Below, one piece after another: positions 26,686 to 40,300 of a stretch of 64,000 nucleotides of DNA; positions within the stretch are counted from its first letter, which is position 1, and every line of letters starts with the position of its first letter. This stretch comes from Talinum fruticosum (Eukaryota; Streptophyta; Magnoliopsida; Caryophyllales; Talinaceae): NCBI GenBank assembly GCA_021018815.1, contig JAITYX010000021.1:3129001-3193000 (forward strand), given 5' to 3'. A program made the translations under genes and the position numbers. Under the pieces are notes generated by a model. The model did no database searches and had not been told where the DNA came from. It was given only the letters and a program-made list of their open reading frames with translations.

Positions 26686-27057
26686 TCACTTATCTTTCGT
26701 GGAGATCCCATACTTCTCCTGCAACTTGGTAATCTCCTCCTCCTTCTTCTTCTGGTCGATCTTCTTGCTCATCTTCTCGGGCTGATAATACAAGACGATG
26801 AGATAGCGGTTGGCGACATTAAAGCCGGAGAGATGATCGACGGCGGTCTTGGCATCGTAGATATCCTCGTAAACCACGAAGGCAGTTCCTCGGGTGTCCT
26901 TGTTGATACCAATCCTGATTTGGCGAATCGCTCCGTACTTGCCGAAGATATCGTACATCTCCTCGCTTGTGATGTTGAAGGGGAGATTCCTCACATAGAG
27001 AACCCGATTCACCTCCGGCGGAAGCCGAGTATTTCCCTTCCGGAGACTGATCGACAT
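26686..27057 (-). CDS. SF3B14: SF3b complex 14-kDa subunit (p14 / SF3B14 / SF3B6), branch-site-binding splicing factor
   Basis: This is the p14 subunit of SF3b in the U2 snRNP. It sits in the nucleus next to the branch-point adenosine and binds SF3B1. A single uninterrupted frame gives 123 residues, close to human (125) and Arabidopsis (about 124). One RRM fills residues about 17-95. RNP2 is VLYVRNL (19-25), including Y21 at the position of the human tyrosine that contacts the branch adenosine. RNP1 is RGTAFVVY (56-63). The segment '[17 protein letters not shown]' and the lysine-rich tail [16 protein letters not shown] are family signatures. The ATG at 27057 matches the family's N-terminal length. 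The gene is intronless within its coding part and intact, unlike several neighbours. A telo-box lies just upstream. Confidence 0.97.
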   Translation of the reverse strand: MSISLRKGNTRLPPEVNRVLYVRNLPFNITSEEMYDIFGKYGAIRQIRIGINKDTRGTAFVVYEDIYDAKTAVDHLSGFNVANRYLIVLYYQPEKMSKKIDQKKKEEEITKLQEKYGISTKDK

Positions 27058-27092
27058 CGCCAGGAAAGATGGAGTGTAGAGAGTAAATCGAA

Positions 27093-27115
27093 TTTAGGGT
27101 TAAGGTTAGGGTTTT
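27093..27115 (-). promoter_or_regulatory. Telo-box pair in the leader/promoter of the p14 gene
   Basis: Read on the minus strand this is AAAACCCTAACCTTAACCCTAAA, 36-58 bases before the ATG. AAACCCTAA is a known element of plant housekeeping promoters, especially translation and RNA-processing genes. Two E2F-like TTTGGCGG motifs lie further upstream (plus strand 27171-27178 and 27199-27206). Confidence 0.65.
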
Positions 27116-27257
27116 CGCAGAATTGGGGACGTTTGATTTTTGCCCTGAGCAGTAAAGTGATGAAGGCTAGTTTGGCGGTGAATCTATTTTGGGTTGAATT
27201 TGGCGGTCTGAGAAACCAGCCAATAATCAAATATCTATCATAGAAAGAAAATACTAT

Positions 27258-28030
27258 AGCTAGTATTTTTTTAAAAAATAAATAAGCAAAAATTACAAAT
27301 AATTTATAGTTAATATATTAGTAATTTGACAAAAAAAAATTGTGTGTTTTTTTTAAAAAAGAAATTAGCAGATATTGGTGTGAGATAAGTGGAGCATCAA
27401 TAGTAACTAACGAGTGTCGATTTGAATTTTTTAATTTTTATAATATTTTAATAATTTAAAGATGTTATAAGAATTAAAACAATGAATGAAGTACTTTAAC
27501 AAAAAGTTACATTACTCAAATTTCACTTGCGTATCGTGTTTTAAACATATATTTTTAACATCCTTGGTATTTTTTCATATATTATACATATACACCTAAA
27601 AATATATTTTCTCTTTTTTGATACAAATGAGGTGCAAAAACAAATATAAGCGGAAATTCAAATCTAAATCTTTTTCCTAACAACTCCCGAAAACTTTATT
27701 AATTGGGATAACTAATATCCACACAATCAAAAAAACAAGTAAACAACTGTAAATTCTTGGTCCAAAATCAAGACTTCAATATTCGTACCATATAGTCAAG
27801 TGTTAGACACTATAAAAAAATTATAAATCATGTGAATCCGCTAAAAGAACAAAAATATAATCCAATAGCTAATATATTGTAGTGTTCAACTGAGAGTAAT
27901 AAAATTGCAAGGAGGTGTTACATATATCAACATTGAGATTAAGTTCCTCTGTAATATCAATATGAGAAAATTCCTAAATGAGCCCAGAAAGCTGGGATGA
28001 GGACTATAAAGTTATAGAAATACAACACAA
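27258..28030. other. AT-rich spacer between the p14 gene and the SMXL 3' end
   Basis: Nothing coding is seen. It contains the p14 upstream region at its left end. At its right edge it meets the SMXL 3' UTR, where TTTATT at 28038-28043 (AATAAA on the minus strand) is a candidate poly(A) signal. Confidence 0.6.
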
Positions 28031-28194
28031 ACACATATTTATTGCTTATTACAGATTGTGATCATACATAACATACAACACAGCTAGAGCCTTGCAAAGC
28101 AATAACATCAACAGGAAACCATTTTGGGGAACCTCTACAAGCTATGCATTATATAACTATCAATACAAAGGTGTTCCAAAGTTCTCTACCTCTG

Positions 28195-31100
28195 TCATGG
28201 CAAAACAATTTTCGAGGGAAGAAGACAAGCTTCTGGTTCCTGCTCCTCTGCATAGGCGTGCCCACAAGAAGTAATTGTTACAACAGAATGTGCAGTAAGT
28301 TGACGCCTTTCCTGAGCTTCAGCAAACCCTTTGCCAAGGACCTGGTCTATCCAATCTTCCAGCTGTTTATCCTCTTCTGATAAGCAGGCTGCTGCAAGCA
28401 TCTGGTCCAGAACTCTAGGATCGATCTCCAATAGGCACCCAAAGCCAACTGCTTTACAAAAGCTCTGTTGAATCCATCCTAGTACTTTCGCAGCTAGGGC
28501 ATCGTAATCGAAAGGTTCAAAACCACTTTTACCAAAGTATTTTCTTCCTCGTTTGAGAATTCCTCTAACCATGAATCAGATTGTCCATCATCATCACTTA
28601 CCTCAGCAGGGAGGTTTAAATCCAAAGACATACACGATCCCTTGTGGGGCCGCTTTACCAAATCCACATTGACAAACTGCTGATTTGTTTCATTTGTACT
28701 GTTAAGCTTCCTCTTGTTGACAAAGATTTGGGTTTTGGTGCTTTTCCCAGTCCTAACTGTAATTTGAATTGGCCATCCTTTAGCCCTCACTATCCTTTCT
28801 TCAAGGAAATTTGACTGCTTCTCACTGGAAGATGTGGAGTCATTCCCTGAGGTTAACACAAAAATCCTATTGTTGATAGGGACTTCCCTTCCATATGAGT
28901 CTGAAAATCTTCCGGTTTTGATAGCCAATGACAAGCTGCATTGAGCCACTGGGTCGGCAAAATGCACATTTTCAAAGAGAACAACGCCAAAAGGGATCTT
29001 ACGCAACTCCTGAGCAATGCAGTCAACAACTGTCTTGCCTCGGAACTTCACATTGCACTCATCTGCCATTTGCTGATCAAAGACCTTCTGAAGGAATAGA
29101 TTGTTCGAGCAAAAATCTACATGGATGAAGTTATTCTCACTCCCATACAAGATCTTAGCAAGAGCCAGAGCGATTTTCCTTTTACCAAATAGATCAGGTC
29201 CAATGCAATTCAGCCAAATATCTCCTCTGAGGCTAGAGCTTTGGAGCTTTCCATTACTTGTACAAGAATTGCCAATTATCTGACTGATGTTTCTCACAGC
29301 CTCACGTTGCCGGCCAACTCTTTCAAAAAGAGCTTCAAAGAGTGACTTGAAGTTACTAAAGCTAACTTTGCCAGGAAGATTGAAACAAGCATGGCTTGAA
29401 CACTTAGTTGCATGACTTTCATCTACATCAGCATTTTCTTTCTTTTGTTGCTTACAAGGACTAGGAAATAGCTCCAACCCTAATTCTGTGACCACAGAAA
29501 CTCCAGAGGGAGATGTTTGACAATCATCTGCACCTGAAATGCATAACCAAGAACTTCTGGGGGAGAGTGATCGCTTCTTGATGGACTTTCAGATATTTTA
29601 GCCAGAAAATCGGCATTCTTTGATGATCTTAAAAGAATTGGGTTGCTTGATTGAGAAGTTGAATGCTTCTCATTGTCAACATTTTTCACCTTTCCTTGAA
29701 CAAAGTAAGAGTCCGCCCCAGTTGGAAGCAGAAAACACTCTTGACAACTTTCTGGCTCAGGTGATGATTCAATATGTTGAAGATGCTGGCATCTTTTGTC
29801 ACCTGTACTAGGCAAACTTTCAACCATATCACCTACCAACATTTTGCCACCTCTAGCCTGCACTGAGGAAAGAGAACATGGTTTTCACAAAGAGTAATAC
29901 AACTAAATGAAGACTTCATTATCCTTTAAACATAATCAGACACATCTCCTCCATGAAAAAGGAGGGGGAGAGATGCAATAAGAGGGACAGGGAAGATCTT
30001 AATGATCATAAAAATTCAGTGTATGTACAGAACAAGGTTATTATATACAAAATTACCAGTTGAACTGAAGCGAAGATCCAGAAAAGGAAATATGACTGTC
30101 TCATCCTTTTACTTGTTTATCAATTTCTTTATGAAAAACATGCCACCAACAGTTATCAAGACGACCCAAGAGATAACAGTAATATAACTTAATTGCTACC
30201 ATCCAGCGATATGTTTCGTATTCTGTATATGTTCTTTTGCTAAACTTTGACAGCTATTATAACAAGGAGGATTACTATCATGGCACATCTCAGCTACAGT
30301 GTGAGAATCATTTTAGGGTACATAGCGATCTGTACTTAAAGGAACACCGAACAAACTTGGTTTCTTAACAGACAATAGGTTATGCATTTCGTGGTAGTAG
30401 TTGGTTTGGGACAAATGCAAGAATATTGAACCACACCGATGTCCAATTCCAGCAAGTGGTCCAAATGTGCTAGTTTCTTCCTACATTTCTCTTATACGTG
30501 AGCTAAAGACAGACCCTCAGAGCACACTTTTGGTTCATGCCCCAATGAGCTCTCCCCAAGAAGAACAGAGGATATTGTACACACCTTCAGATCATTGTGA
30601 GCATTCACTCCAGGCTCGGCCATCTGCAGCCAAGGAGATAATGCAGTCTTGTGTTGATCAGCAACTGATGTCATAAATCCTCTTTTGGAAAAGCACATGT
30701 TTCTCGCCCAAAACTTTCACCACACCGATTGTGGCGGGTAACATGCTGATATGAGCTGCTAAATGGACCATTCATGTCAGAAGGAGATGAGAAGAACCCA
30801 CCTAATGGAACAAATGACCCCATCAAGCTGCAAGTATATCATAAATAAAAAAATTGTCAAATTCAACACAGAAAATAGGTACAGAAACCAAAGCAATCTA
30901 TGATAGTTGGTTAAAAGAGCAGGCTAGCTGGTCTACCGCATAGCATGACCAGTAGGGCTCAGCTTTAATTATCACAAGGAACTAGCTAGCTAAACATGAA
31001 TAATGAGGGTCAATTGGCAGGGTTGCTCTGCCTAAGCTTGGATCAAACTGAACAGGCTAACACATAGATCAATTCAGGTCAAGCAGCTAGCTGAGATGAA

Positions 31101-34100
31101 CAGGGTTGATCATGGTATGTAGCCCACTTCAGCACAAGATCCTGGTCAAGTTCAAGCCTATTGCCATTGGCACTGTTGTTGCAAGGAAGAAGAAAGATTA
31201 CCAAAAATAGAAAGGCTCGGATAGGTTTGGTTCAACCAAGAAAATTGGTCCAGATCCCATCCAAGAACCGAGCAGTTCCTACCACTTGCTTTGACATGGG
31301 ATTTTCATGAGACAAATGGAGTCATGGCTGGATAAGCACAACTGAACCACAGGCCATCTCTAACTTTTGGAGTTGGGGGTCTATTAGTTACTTCAACCAA
31401 CCAAGGAACTCTGCCTAATTCGGCTCACCAAATCAATTTGACAAAGTCCGACAGCATAGCACCACTATTGTAGTACACTTCATTTGCAAAGGAAGAAAAA
31501 CAAAAATAATGAGAACTAAATAGCCCGGTTCAGTTTTTCTTTTTACAAACTAAATCAATTTGAATAACCAGTCAAAAGATAGTCATAAACCTGATCCAGC
31601 TGAACTATGCCTATGATTTACATGACCTCTGTTCAGCCATTCTTCACCTAGGATTTTTTTAACCTACGAACCTAAGCAAGCTGGTGATAACTCAAAACAA
31701 ATGTGGTCCCAGCACGTACCTTGTCTCCTCTATGGTTGTGCCATTACCAAACAATAACCGGCTAAGAAGCATGGTCAATAATACAAAACACGATTACAAT
31801 ACAACGACACCAAAACTTGGACATGTTATTTTTCAAAAAGCTAGGATGCACGCACGTATTAATGAAATAATTAATTACTCGTGTGTTTATAGTTTGTTCA
31901 ATATTTTAGTGTTGGAGGGATTGTGTTTGAATTGGAGCAATGACAAATTGCTCATTACATGTAAGTCCTATAGCTTTCAACAAAACCCTTTTTTTTTTTT
32001 TGGTACCATCTATGTATTTGACATGCGTTTGAAAGTTTTGGTGTCCGATACATGTCCGACACAGATATGTGAGGTCAGGGAGGGTGTCCGTGCTTCTTAA
32101 ATCGCTGGTAATTTCCAGTCCACTGCCCCTGACCTAATTATAACAATTTATCTTTATGGCCAACAAGGATCAGCTTACTTCTCAAGTGACAGGCCCACAA
32201 TTTCAACCTTAGATATTCCTCACCTATGATTTTTTTCAGATTGGACCAGTTCACCTGAACCAACATATTGGCCGCCAGCAATGATGGCGAAGAATGTAAA
32301 CAATTGCAGGGAATAATATTTATAGGGGCATTTGCCTTGAACTTTCCAGCATCTACATTGACATAATTTTCAGGAGAATGTTTGTAGGACAGAGTTATCT
32401 AACCATCATTTACATCGCCAAATGCCGTGAGGAATGAGGATCTCATAATACGAGAACAAAATATAAGAGAATAAACAGAAGCCCGGAAAGCAGCTTCTCA
32501 TGTTATTAACACTTGTTATAAGAGCCAAATGGCAGGCAAAGAGATAAGTTGTATAACAAGTTATTGGAAGGTCTAAGAAAAAAATAATAAACATTTGATG
32601 TCCTTCCCATACAAAAAAACGAGTGACGACCCATGACAGAGCAGCTCAAGTACGAACTAAAGAATAAATAATTAGCGCCTTTAATTTTTACACAAAGAAG
32701 TGCATCCAATAACAAGTTCAAATTCTTAAAACTTTATGTTGCAGCTTGGTGGATTATGTACTGGAAAATGCAGTATCCATCTTTAACATAACAATTCAGA
32801 ACTTGGGACAAAGCTATCCAAAAGACGGGCGCAATGTACAAGGTTTTATATTAATCACCAAAAGAATGAGTATAATAATGGCCATGGTCAATTAAAGTAC
32901 TACTACTGAAAGACAAAGTACAAGATGTCAGCAGTAAATTTAGCTTTGACCAACATGTATACGGGGGGAGAGAGAGAGAGAGAGAGAGACCTGGACTTGA
33001 AGCATGATTCTGCTCCAATCAACGGCTTGACAGATGTGATAGGGAGAAGGTGCAAATCCCAGTCCTTATCAATTGAAGGAAATCTGCTTAAGAACTCCAT
33101 ATAAGTCTGATCATTGGCGGCAAAACCGATCAGCCATACTTTGCTACCATGAACCTCCATCATCTTGGTCAATTTTTGAACTACAGAATTCAACACATCC
33201 ATCCCAAACCCATTTTCCCCACCGAGAAAATACCTCAAATTGCCCAAACTTACCATCAATCCTGGTCCCAAGCAGTGCTCTACCGTCATACCCACCTCCT
33301 TAAACCTCAAACTCACTACCTCATCACTACAATGCTCATTCACAAACTTCAAAACATCTCTTTCAAGGGAAACCACTTTGATCCCGCGTACATCTAAAGG
33401 CAACACGTCTTTCCTTCTCTCCAAAACCTCCAAAAAACCCCTAAGAGCATCATTGGCGCAAACACCAACAAGCAATGGATTCCTCCCCTTCTTCCTCACA
33501 AGAACCTCTCCAATCCTCCGGTAATTCTCATGTCCATCCCAATACCCAGAAAATGGGAACCGAAACGGCCGATTATCCGAATCCGAATTCCCATCCAAAT
33601 TGCACAAGAACAAACCTTGATGCCCTCTGCCACGCTGAGGGTACCTAAAGAAACTCTGGAAAGGCCTTAAAATAGCCAACTTAACATCAAAGCTCCTAAA
33701 CCCAGCATCATTAAACACACGACTAACAATTGGGTCATCAAGAATCGAGACAATCAAGTGCTGGAGCTCAACTTTAATACCCGAGGAAGTGCCCAGTTGC
33801 TCCTGGCACGGACCCAGAAGCTGATTTTGGCTTCTAATGGCGATGATGCTCTCAGGCTGCCTCCTCTGATTGGCTTGTGACCTCTTAATGGCCGCCATCA
33901 GAGAATTCGAAACAGGGGGTTCGTTAACACGGGGCTGTGAGGTGGGCAAACGGTCTAGGGACACAGAAAGGCAGAAGTCCAACGCTTTGAGCTGGACACG
34001 AGGGTAAAACGCCGTGTTCCGTGCCCTGATGCAGGCTTCCCGGAGCTGGGAGGGGGACAGAGAGAGAAAGGCAGAGACCGCGTGGAGAGACGTCGTCTGG

Positions 34101-34198
34101 GCATGCCCACGACGGCGCGCCACCGAGACTGCCTCGTCGATCGCGTGGGAAGCCTCGGCATTGAGGCATTGTTTAGCTGTGTTCACCGGCGTTGGCAT
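28195..34198 (-). CDS. SMXL6/7/8-type (D53-like) strigolactone-signalling repressor, with three apparent frameshifts
   Basis: SMXL6/7/8 are nuclear repressors that recruit TOPLESS and are degraded through D14-MAX2 when strigolactone is perceived. Exons, minus strand: 34198-32991, 30827-30585, 29857-28195. Restoring one base at three sites gives 1038 residues, normal for the family, with every phase consistent. The double Clp-N domain fills the first ~170 residues (MPTPVNTAKQCL, ARRRGHAQTTSLHAVSA). The C-terminal half is a degenerate ClpB-type ATPase: GPDLFGKRK (about 704-712) has Arg where Walker A has Thr/Ser. The degron FRGKT is present (RGKT 757-760), as is the EAR motif LDLNLP (896-901). 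Breaks lie at 30683-30692, 29559-29563 and 28540-28543, all short homopolymers, so assembly errors are likely. An in-frame ATG at 34228 would add ten residues; MPTPV is the conserved start. Presence of RGKT excludes the SMXL3/4/5 type. Confidence 0.92.
32011..32100 (+). repeat. Dispersed intronic repeat, copy 1
   Basis: This segment shares GTATTTGACATG(C/A)G and TGTC..ACACAGATA..TGAGG wording with 51532-51680. Text of the kind 'GTGTCCGATACATGTCCGACAC...GTGTCCGTGCTTC' is common in plant introns and UTRs. It lies in SMXL intron 1, antisense to the gene. Confidence 0.5.
32968..32989 (-). repeat. (CT)n tract at the SMXL intron 1 donor
   Basis: On the gene's strand the exon ends ...TCCAG and the intron begins GT followed at once by about ten CT units and a C run. 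The microsatellite therefore forms the donor's downstream context. Confidence 0.85.
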
Positions 34199-34245
34199 AC
34201 TGTTGGTCCCCAGAGAGGGAGCATCCAAAAAAATATCTTTTTTCG

Positions 34246-34308
34246 TTAGATTTCTTCCAAGAAATCAAAAGTTTGAGGCAGTGAAGTTGAATTGGGTGGC
34301 TTTTTCAT
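34246..34308 (-). promoter_or_regulatory. Upstream ORF in the SMXL leader
   Basis: A 20-codon ORF on the minus strand (MKKPPNSTSLP..., stop at 34246-34248) ends 18 bases before the in-frame ATG at 34228 and 48 bases before the conserved start at 34198. If the leader includes it, re-initiation could choose between the two starts. The transcription start is not known. Confidence 0.5.
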
Positions 34309-37300
34309 TTATTTATTGTCGAGAAAAAGAATGATTGTTAGGCAAGGTCTGGAGGGGAATGGTGTAAGTGGGGAGTGATGTTTAGAGTTTCAGTGATGAA
34401 AGGTGGTGGATTGTGGGGCCTTCACTGAGGCATTTAGTCGAGCAGCTGGTGGGCATAGCAGAATAGATTCTATAATTTGAGGGGTGCTTGGCATATGGGA
34501 TTCTGTTTGATGGATCTTCGCGCTTATTGAAGCAATGCACCATGGAAGGAAGAGGGGCAGTGAGAGAGAATGGAGGGGTCAGTGGTCAAATGATAATAAG
34601 TAGCAAAAATAATGAATGAAGGAAAAGATGGAGAAGAGGAATTGACACCAAGGTGACAGTTGACACTTGTGGAATCCTCTTTCGCTGATGGGAATGGCCA
34701 AATTCAGGTCGATTCAATTCACAGTCAATGAGCAGTGAAGTGACCCATTTCATTGGAATTCGTCTGTTTATTGTATTTTCTTCCATCGCGGAAAGTTAGA
34801 AGAGTCAGGTTCAATTCAACAGAATAAAAGTAAATCCCCTGTTTCCAGATTTGGAGAGAGAGAAGGGGGAGGGAGGTAAAACCAAAATTCCATTACAATA
34901 AAAACGAAACCCTAACATAGCAATTAGCAACATACTATTTTTTTTTCAAAAATCAACGTGTCAATAATATAAGGTATTGATGGATTCAGGATTTTTTAGT
35001 TCGACACTAGTAATTTTGTGCATTTTCTCCTCATTTTATAATTTTAATGACGTATTAATAATTAATTTATTAATTTTATCTTTGTATTAATTTTTTTCTC
35101 TTTTCTTTTTTTATTAATTTTCTTTATTTCCTATTAAATCTTATTCTTTTAACACAAATTTGTCGTGAATAACTTTAAAATGAGAAGTATTTTAAAACAA
35201 ATAGAATATTAAATAAAGAAAAAGTTTGTTAAATTTTTTGTAATAGTAAATTTTTGAGTATTCACCAATAAATTTTTCTTATATGTAATAGTAAAATAAT
35301 AATCATCTTATGCGATTGTATCTATGAACAATTTTTATACTATTTTTTCAACCTCTACTATAGTCTATACATTTTGTCAATCAACTCTCGTACTATTTTA
35401 TAGGGACAACTTGATTTTTCTTTGTAGATTTAAATACTCTTACCAGATTCGGATTCAAATGTTGGAATTTGTACCTTGAACTTTTGAAAATTTGACCAAA
35501 ATTGAATTAAGGTCAATTTGAGTTTGGAGAATTCGCACACTCAAAATAACATGCTCGAACCTTATCCGAATTGTAAATTCGAACATGGACATGAGCTTAA
35601 ATATTCAAATTTATAATTTGAACTTTTGAAAATTTGACCAAAATTATACCTATGACCAAACTCGGAGTCAAATTTGATTGTCTGAAATTTTTATTTAAAA
35701 TTTTATAGAATTTAGATCAAAGTTCTTATCTATACCCAAAAGATTAAATGTTTGAACCTATTTGTCTGAATTTATATGAATTCAAATTGATCAAACATTC
35801 AAATAATTTTTGGACTTAACTTGTTACACCTGAATTCGATTCGAGTTTCAATTCATACATAACTGATTATCCACATCAATTAAATTTATTTTTTCGAAAC
35901 GGAAAAATTGGGTAATCAGGTCAAAGAAATTTTCATCAGATCAAACTTTTTAGTGGGAGCACTATATATATACATTGTATTTCCTGTATCATAGTTTTTG
36001 TTCTTGAAATTTAAGAACAAAGGTTAATAATGGGGTTTCAATCGACAACTTAAGAAATCACTCGCTTTAAAGAATTATTTGCCCACACTTAGTTGTTTTT
36101 TGTATAAAGAATATTCCGTCAAAATACAATAACTCTTCTTGAATTTTTGACGAGTAACATCAAAGAATTACCTTATGTTTCTAATAGAGATGAACAACAC
36201 ATATTCAGAGAAAAGAGAAAGAGAGATTAGAGAAAAATTTAGTTTTCACACCAAGCAAAAACTCTTTTATATTTCATAATTAATTCAATTAACAAAACTA
36301 ATTGAATCAATCGTGTAGGAATAACTGCTTTTTGGATAAACATCAATGATCTAAAATGTATTTAATACATCTAGGTAAGTAAACAATGAAAACGACAAAG
36401 TATCAGATTTTATCTACGATTTGACAACGAATGATATATGTACTTTTGTGAATAATTAAGCAATATACAAACCCATTTGATGATAAAAAAAAATTAATGT
36501 AAAATAATTAAGCTCTCAATTCATTTTTTTAAAACAAAGAAATTCTTGAATTGGTTTCAGAATTGATATTCTATCGAATAAAAAGTCTTGAATTGATAAT
36601 GCAATACTGCAAGTTTTTTTAGGTTCCAAATTATTTATACCGTTATTTATTTTATAAAAATTATACATAATTTTTCTTATAAAAACAGGGTTGGCTTGAA
36701 TGTCTTTTATACATCTTAACATAGAGACGAATTCTCTAATTTAATAATTGATTATTGACTGTACTATCGATACTTTAGTAATTTAAGAAATTAATTCATA
36801 AATTTAGGCAAAATTTTGGACTGTATAACGTGTAATTGATTCATTATAGTTCATTACTTTGTCAATAAAGTCTTGGTCAAAACTGAAGTTATGAGCAAAT
36901 TAGGTTTTAAATTCAATTTCTCTTTCTCATGACGTATTATACTGTCCTTTGTAATTTTTATAGACCAAAAAAGTTTATTACTGTAGTTTAATTTGTAGGA
37001 TCCTCGTGGAGATTATGTGATACGTTTATTACGTGCTAACCCATTAATTTCTTTTATGGGGAGTGAATGTTGCACCTAGTTCACTATGTTATCATTAACT
37101 TTGTGTTGTCCTAACAATAAATATAATATAACCCACTTCTGTAGCTTCGCCATTTTCTTAATGCTTGTCATTTTGTCTTCTCTAATATGACGTGGCACCT
37201 AACTAGGCTTATAAATTAAAACTTTATTTTAATTATTCGGGTATAAGAATGATAGAGAAAATAATTTCAAATATACACGACTATTTTTTTCACAGTGATT

Positions 37301-40300
37301 ATAGATGAGACTCCATTATATATTATCAATCATGCATGATGATAGTCGAGAAATTGGTCATTTTAATTTTTGATATTTGATCGGATAAAATTAAAGCATA
37401 CATATATACTTAAATCGATATGTTCTAATTTCAAATCAAATTTTGTAAATAACAAATACAATCCGCTAATAATTATAGAATAGATTTGTTGAAGGGATGG
37501 GTGATCTATCCCACTAAATAAGATGGGACTTGGATTCTTTTCAGTTTTCATTGAAGCATTGTGTGTTCGTGGCAAGATGATAACCAACCCTTCAAAGGAA
37601 CAAAGGCATTGCTGTTATATGTACGGTTGATGTGGTATGTGTAGGGGAGGGGAGGGGGCCTAGGAACCTTTTTCTTGGAAGATGACTTTTTAAGGGTCCA
37701 TGGGAAAAAAAATGTAGTGTTTATTCCTATAAAGGGCATGTAATGTAATAGAAAGAAAGGAGGGAAAAAAAGTCTCAAAGTTTGGATGTCTAAAGGCTTA
37801 AGGTTCGGTCTATTTAGGGACCAACATATACAATGATAATGAAAAATAAATTTTTCTGACACCAACCACAAATGTATATAGGATTATTATTCGTTTTTAA
37901 AAAAAAAAATCATTTTTAATAGCACATAGAGATATTTATGTAAGTTGTAAACTTCAATTTATATATAATATATGTTACCTCTCTCCTTAATGTAATATAT
38001 GGGGGTTATTTGAAAAATTAGAGGAAAAATTACAACTTGTACTTGGATTTCAATAAGTTTGGTATGATCCTTAAAAGTTAAAAAGTCACTAGAATACTTT
38101 GTTCTTATCTTTAGAGCTTAAACCGAACACATAATCTTATCCCGAACTTTAAAACTTAAATTCAACTCATAATTAATCAAAATTAAATATAAAACGTAGC
38201 TGATATGAGATTATCAATAAATTTCTTTATAAAAGATAGATCGAGAACATAATGAAAAAATTCTTAGTTGATGGTTTTACCCAAGTCTTTTCTGGTAAAG
38301 ACGAAGGGGAAAGTGGAGGGAATATATGTTCAACTTTCCTATGACTTTTGGAATTGAAAAGTTGATTAAGCACTTAAAAATTAGGGCAAAGAGAGAAGTG
38401 AAATTTACTATTTCATGAATATTTTTTTCGTTTGATGGACACGTGCTTGTCGCATAAAGGCACAATTGGACATGACTCCAATTCCTAATTTCATGCTTTT
38501 TGGCCTCTTCCCCTTGCAAATGGCCCATCTTTTCATATGCATAATCACAAAAGCTTAATGTAATTTTTCTTTTTACATGTCCACTTTTTTTTTGGGGGGT
38601 TAAGTTTGATATATAGATTCCACTTTTCTAAAATTGTAAAAGAGAATTCTATTTCTGAAAAATTGATAAAGAAAAACGTCTTTTGCCCAGAAGTAAAGAT
38701 ACAAATGAAAATCGTATTTGATATATAATTTGTAATACTTTTGGTTATTTGTACCTAACATTTTCGTCTTCCTCCACGGACTCAGACACAAAAAAAAACA
38801 ATTATTTGTAAGAATTAATATTAAAGTTAGAAATTATTTATTTCCAAATTTGATGTCTAACAACGAAAGAAGATCCTGTAGGATAAAGATTAGGCCTAAT
38901 GTTTAAATATAAACAACATATATTTGTTTCTTCTATAAAAGTAGAAAAAGAAACTATAACATATATCTACAATCAATAATATATAGCAATTTAACCATCA
39001 AGGTTGCCTTTTCTCCTCCACCCCTCCCCAAATTTATTAACCCCTACATTTGATACTCCAAAATTATAAAAAAAAAATGACATCATTTCATTATTTTTGG
39101 TGGTTATTTGTGTATTTTTTCACTATTGAGCATTATTTTATCCATGCAAATAAAGATGTTATTTTTCACTATTGAGGGTAATTTTTCAATAAAATGATTT
39201 TAAAAATTATCTTTATATTCTTTTAACCTTTTTAAAGTTATAATATTACTAGTATAAATTGGCCTCTATATATTTAAATAATATCAATTTAATTATGTTA
39301 TACTGAATTTTGACGTAATATTTAATATATATAGTTCTTTTTTGTGAGTGGGACTTGGGAGGGGGATTGATGGAGATGTGATAAAAGGCACAAAGTGACA
39401 TTGAGGTTAATAGTTGAAAATCAAACCTTAAAAATGAAAGAGAAAAGCAAATAAATATAATTGGACGGTCTAAATTAGACTTTCAACTGTGCCCTAATAG
39501 AGTGTGACAAGATATATACCAAGTTTCCTATCAAAAGGGCCATGACAAGACCTCCCACCAAAAAAACCAAAAAAATTAAAAAAATAAACAAGGGAAAAGA
39601 AGGGGGGTAAGAGTCACTTTAGATGTGGCCTAAACCAGTTAGCCCCCATATCATTTCACTTGGCTTTACTTGCCTTGGTGTTGTCCACCAAATACCCACC
39701 ATTATCTACATGCTCACTCACCTCTTTGAATTCAAGAATCTCTTGATTAACCAACTTTTTCTCCTAATTTCATATGGTAATTGTGAATATTGTCATATAA
39801 TTACTTATATTTTGATTAATATAAGAGAAAGATTATGTATATATAAGAGTCACTTTAGATTTTACATACAAGTAATGCAGATCTCATGTGATTCTAGATG
39901 ATCGGTTATTTTATGTGTAATAAGTTGGATTATACTAAAAATATAAATAGTAGATTTAAGAGGATAATTCGTTGAAAAAAAGTTAAAAAATATTGACAAA
40001 AGCTTTATGTTCTATTATTTGATAGCTCGACTTTATCTTTCTGAGTAACGAAGGGAACCCTTACATCTGTGTGAACAATCCATTTATATATCCTACTCAA
40101 TCCATGTATATAAGCAGTTAGTAAATCTGAAATTAGGTTGGGATTGATGTTTACACTTGTATATTCACAAATATCAGTGTGTAGCCACGGGAAGAGTGAG
40201 AACAAACGCAAAAGAGAGCATGTGAGGGAGGAATGTGCGTCTTTTATATGCATTCTCTCCTTTTACTTTATAATCTCACACAAAAAGAAAGTTAAAATAC

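Noticed and set aside
29480..29570. An extra short intron in SMXL exon 3 (acceptor-like TTTCAG near 29530)
   Set aside because: No matching donor was seen, and one base added in the G5 run restores the frame with sensible sequence.
28195..34198. SMXL called a pseudogene
   Set aside because: All three lesions are one-base homopolymer losses; splice sites, degron, EAR motif and total length are intact.
33924..34334. Several frames on both strands over SMXL exon 1
   Set aside because: Shadow frames of a long conserved exon.
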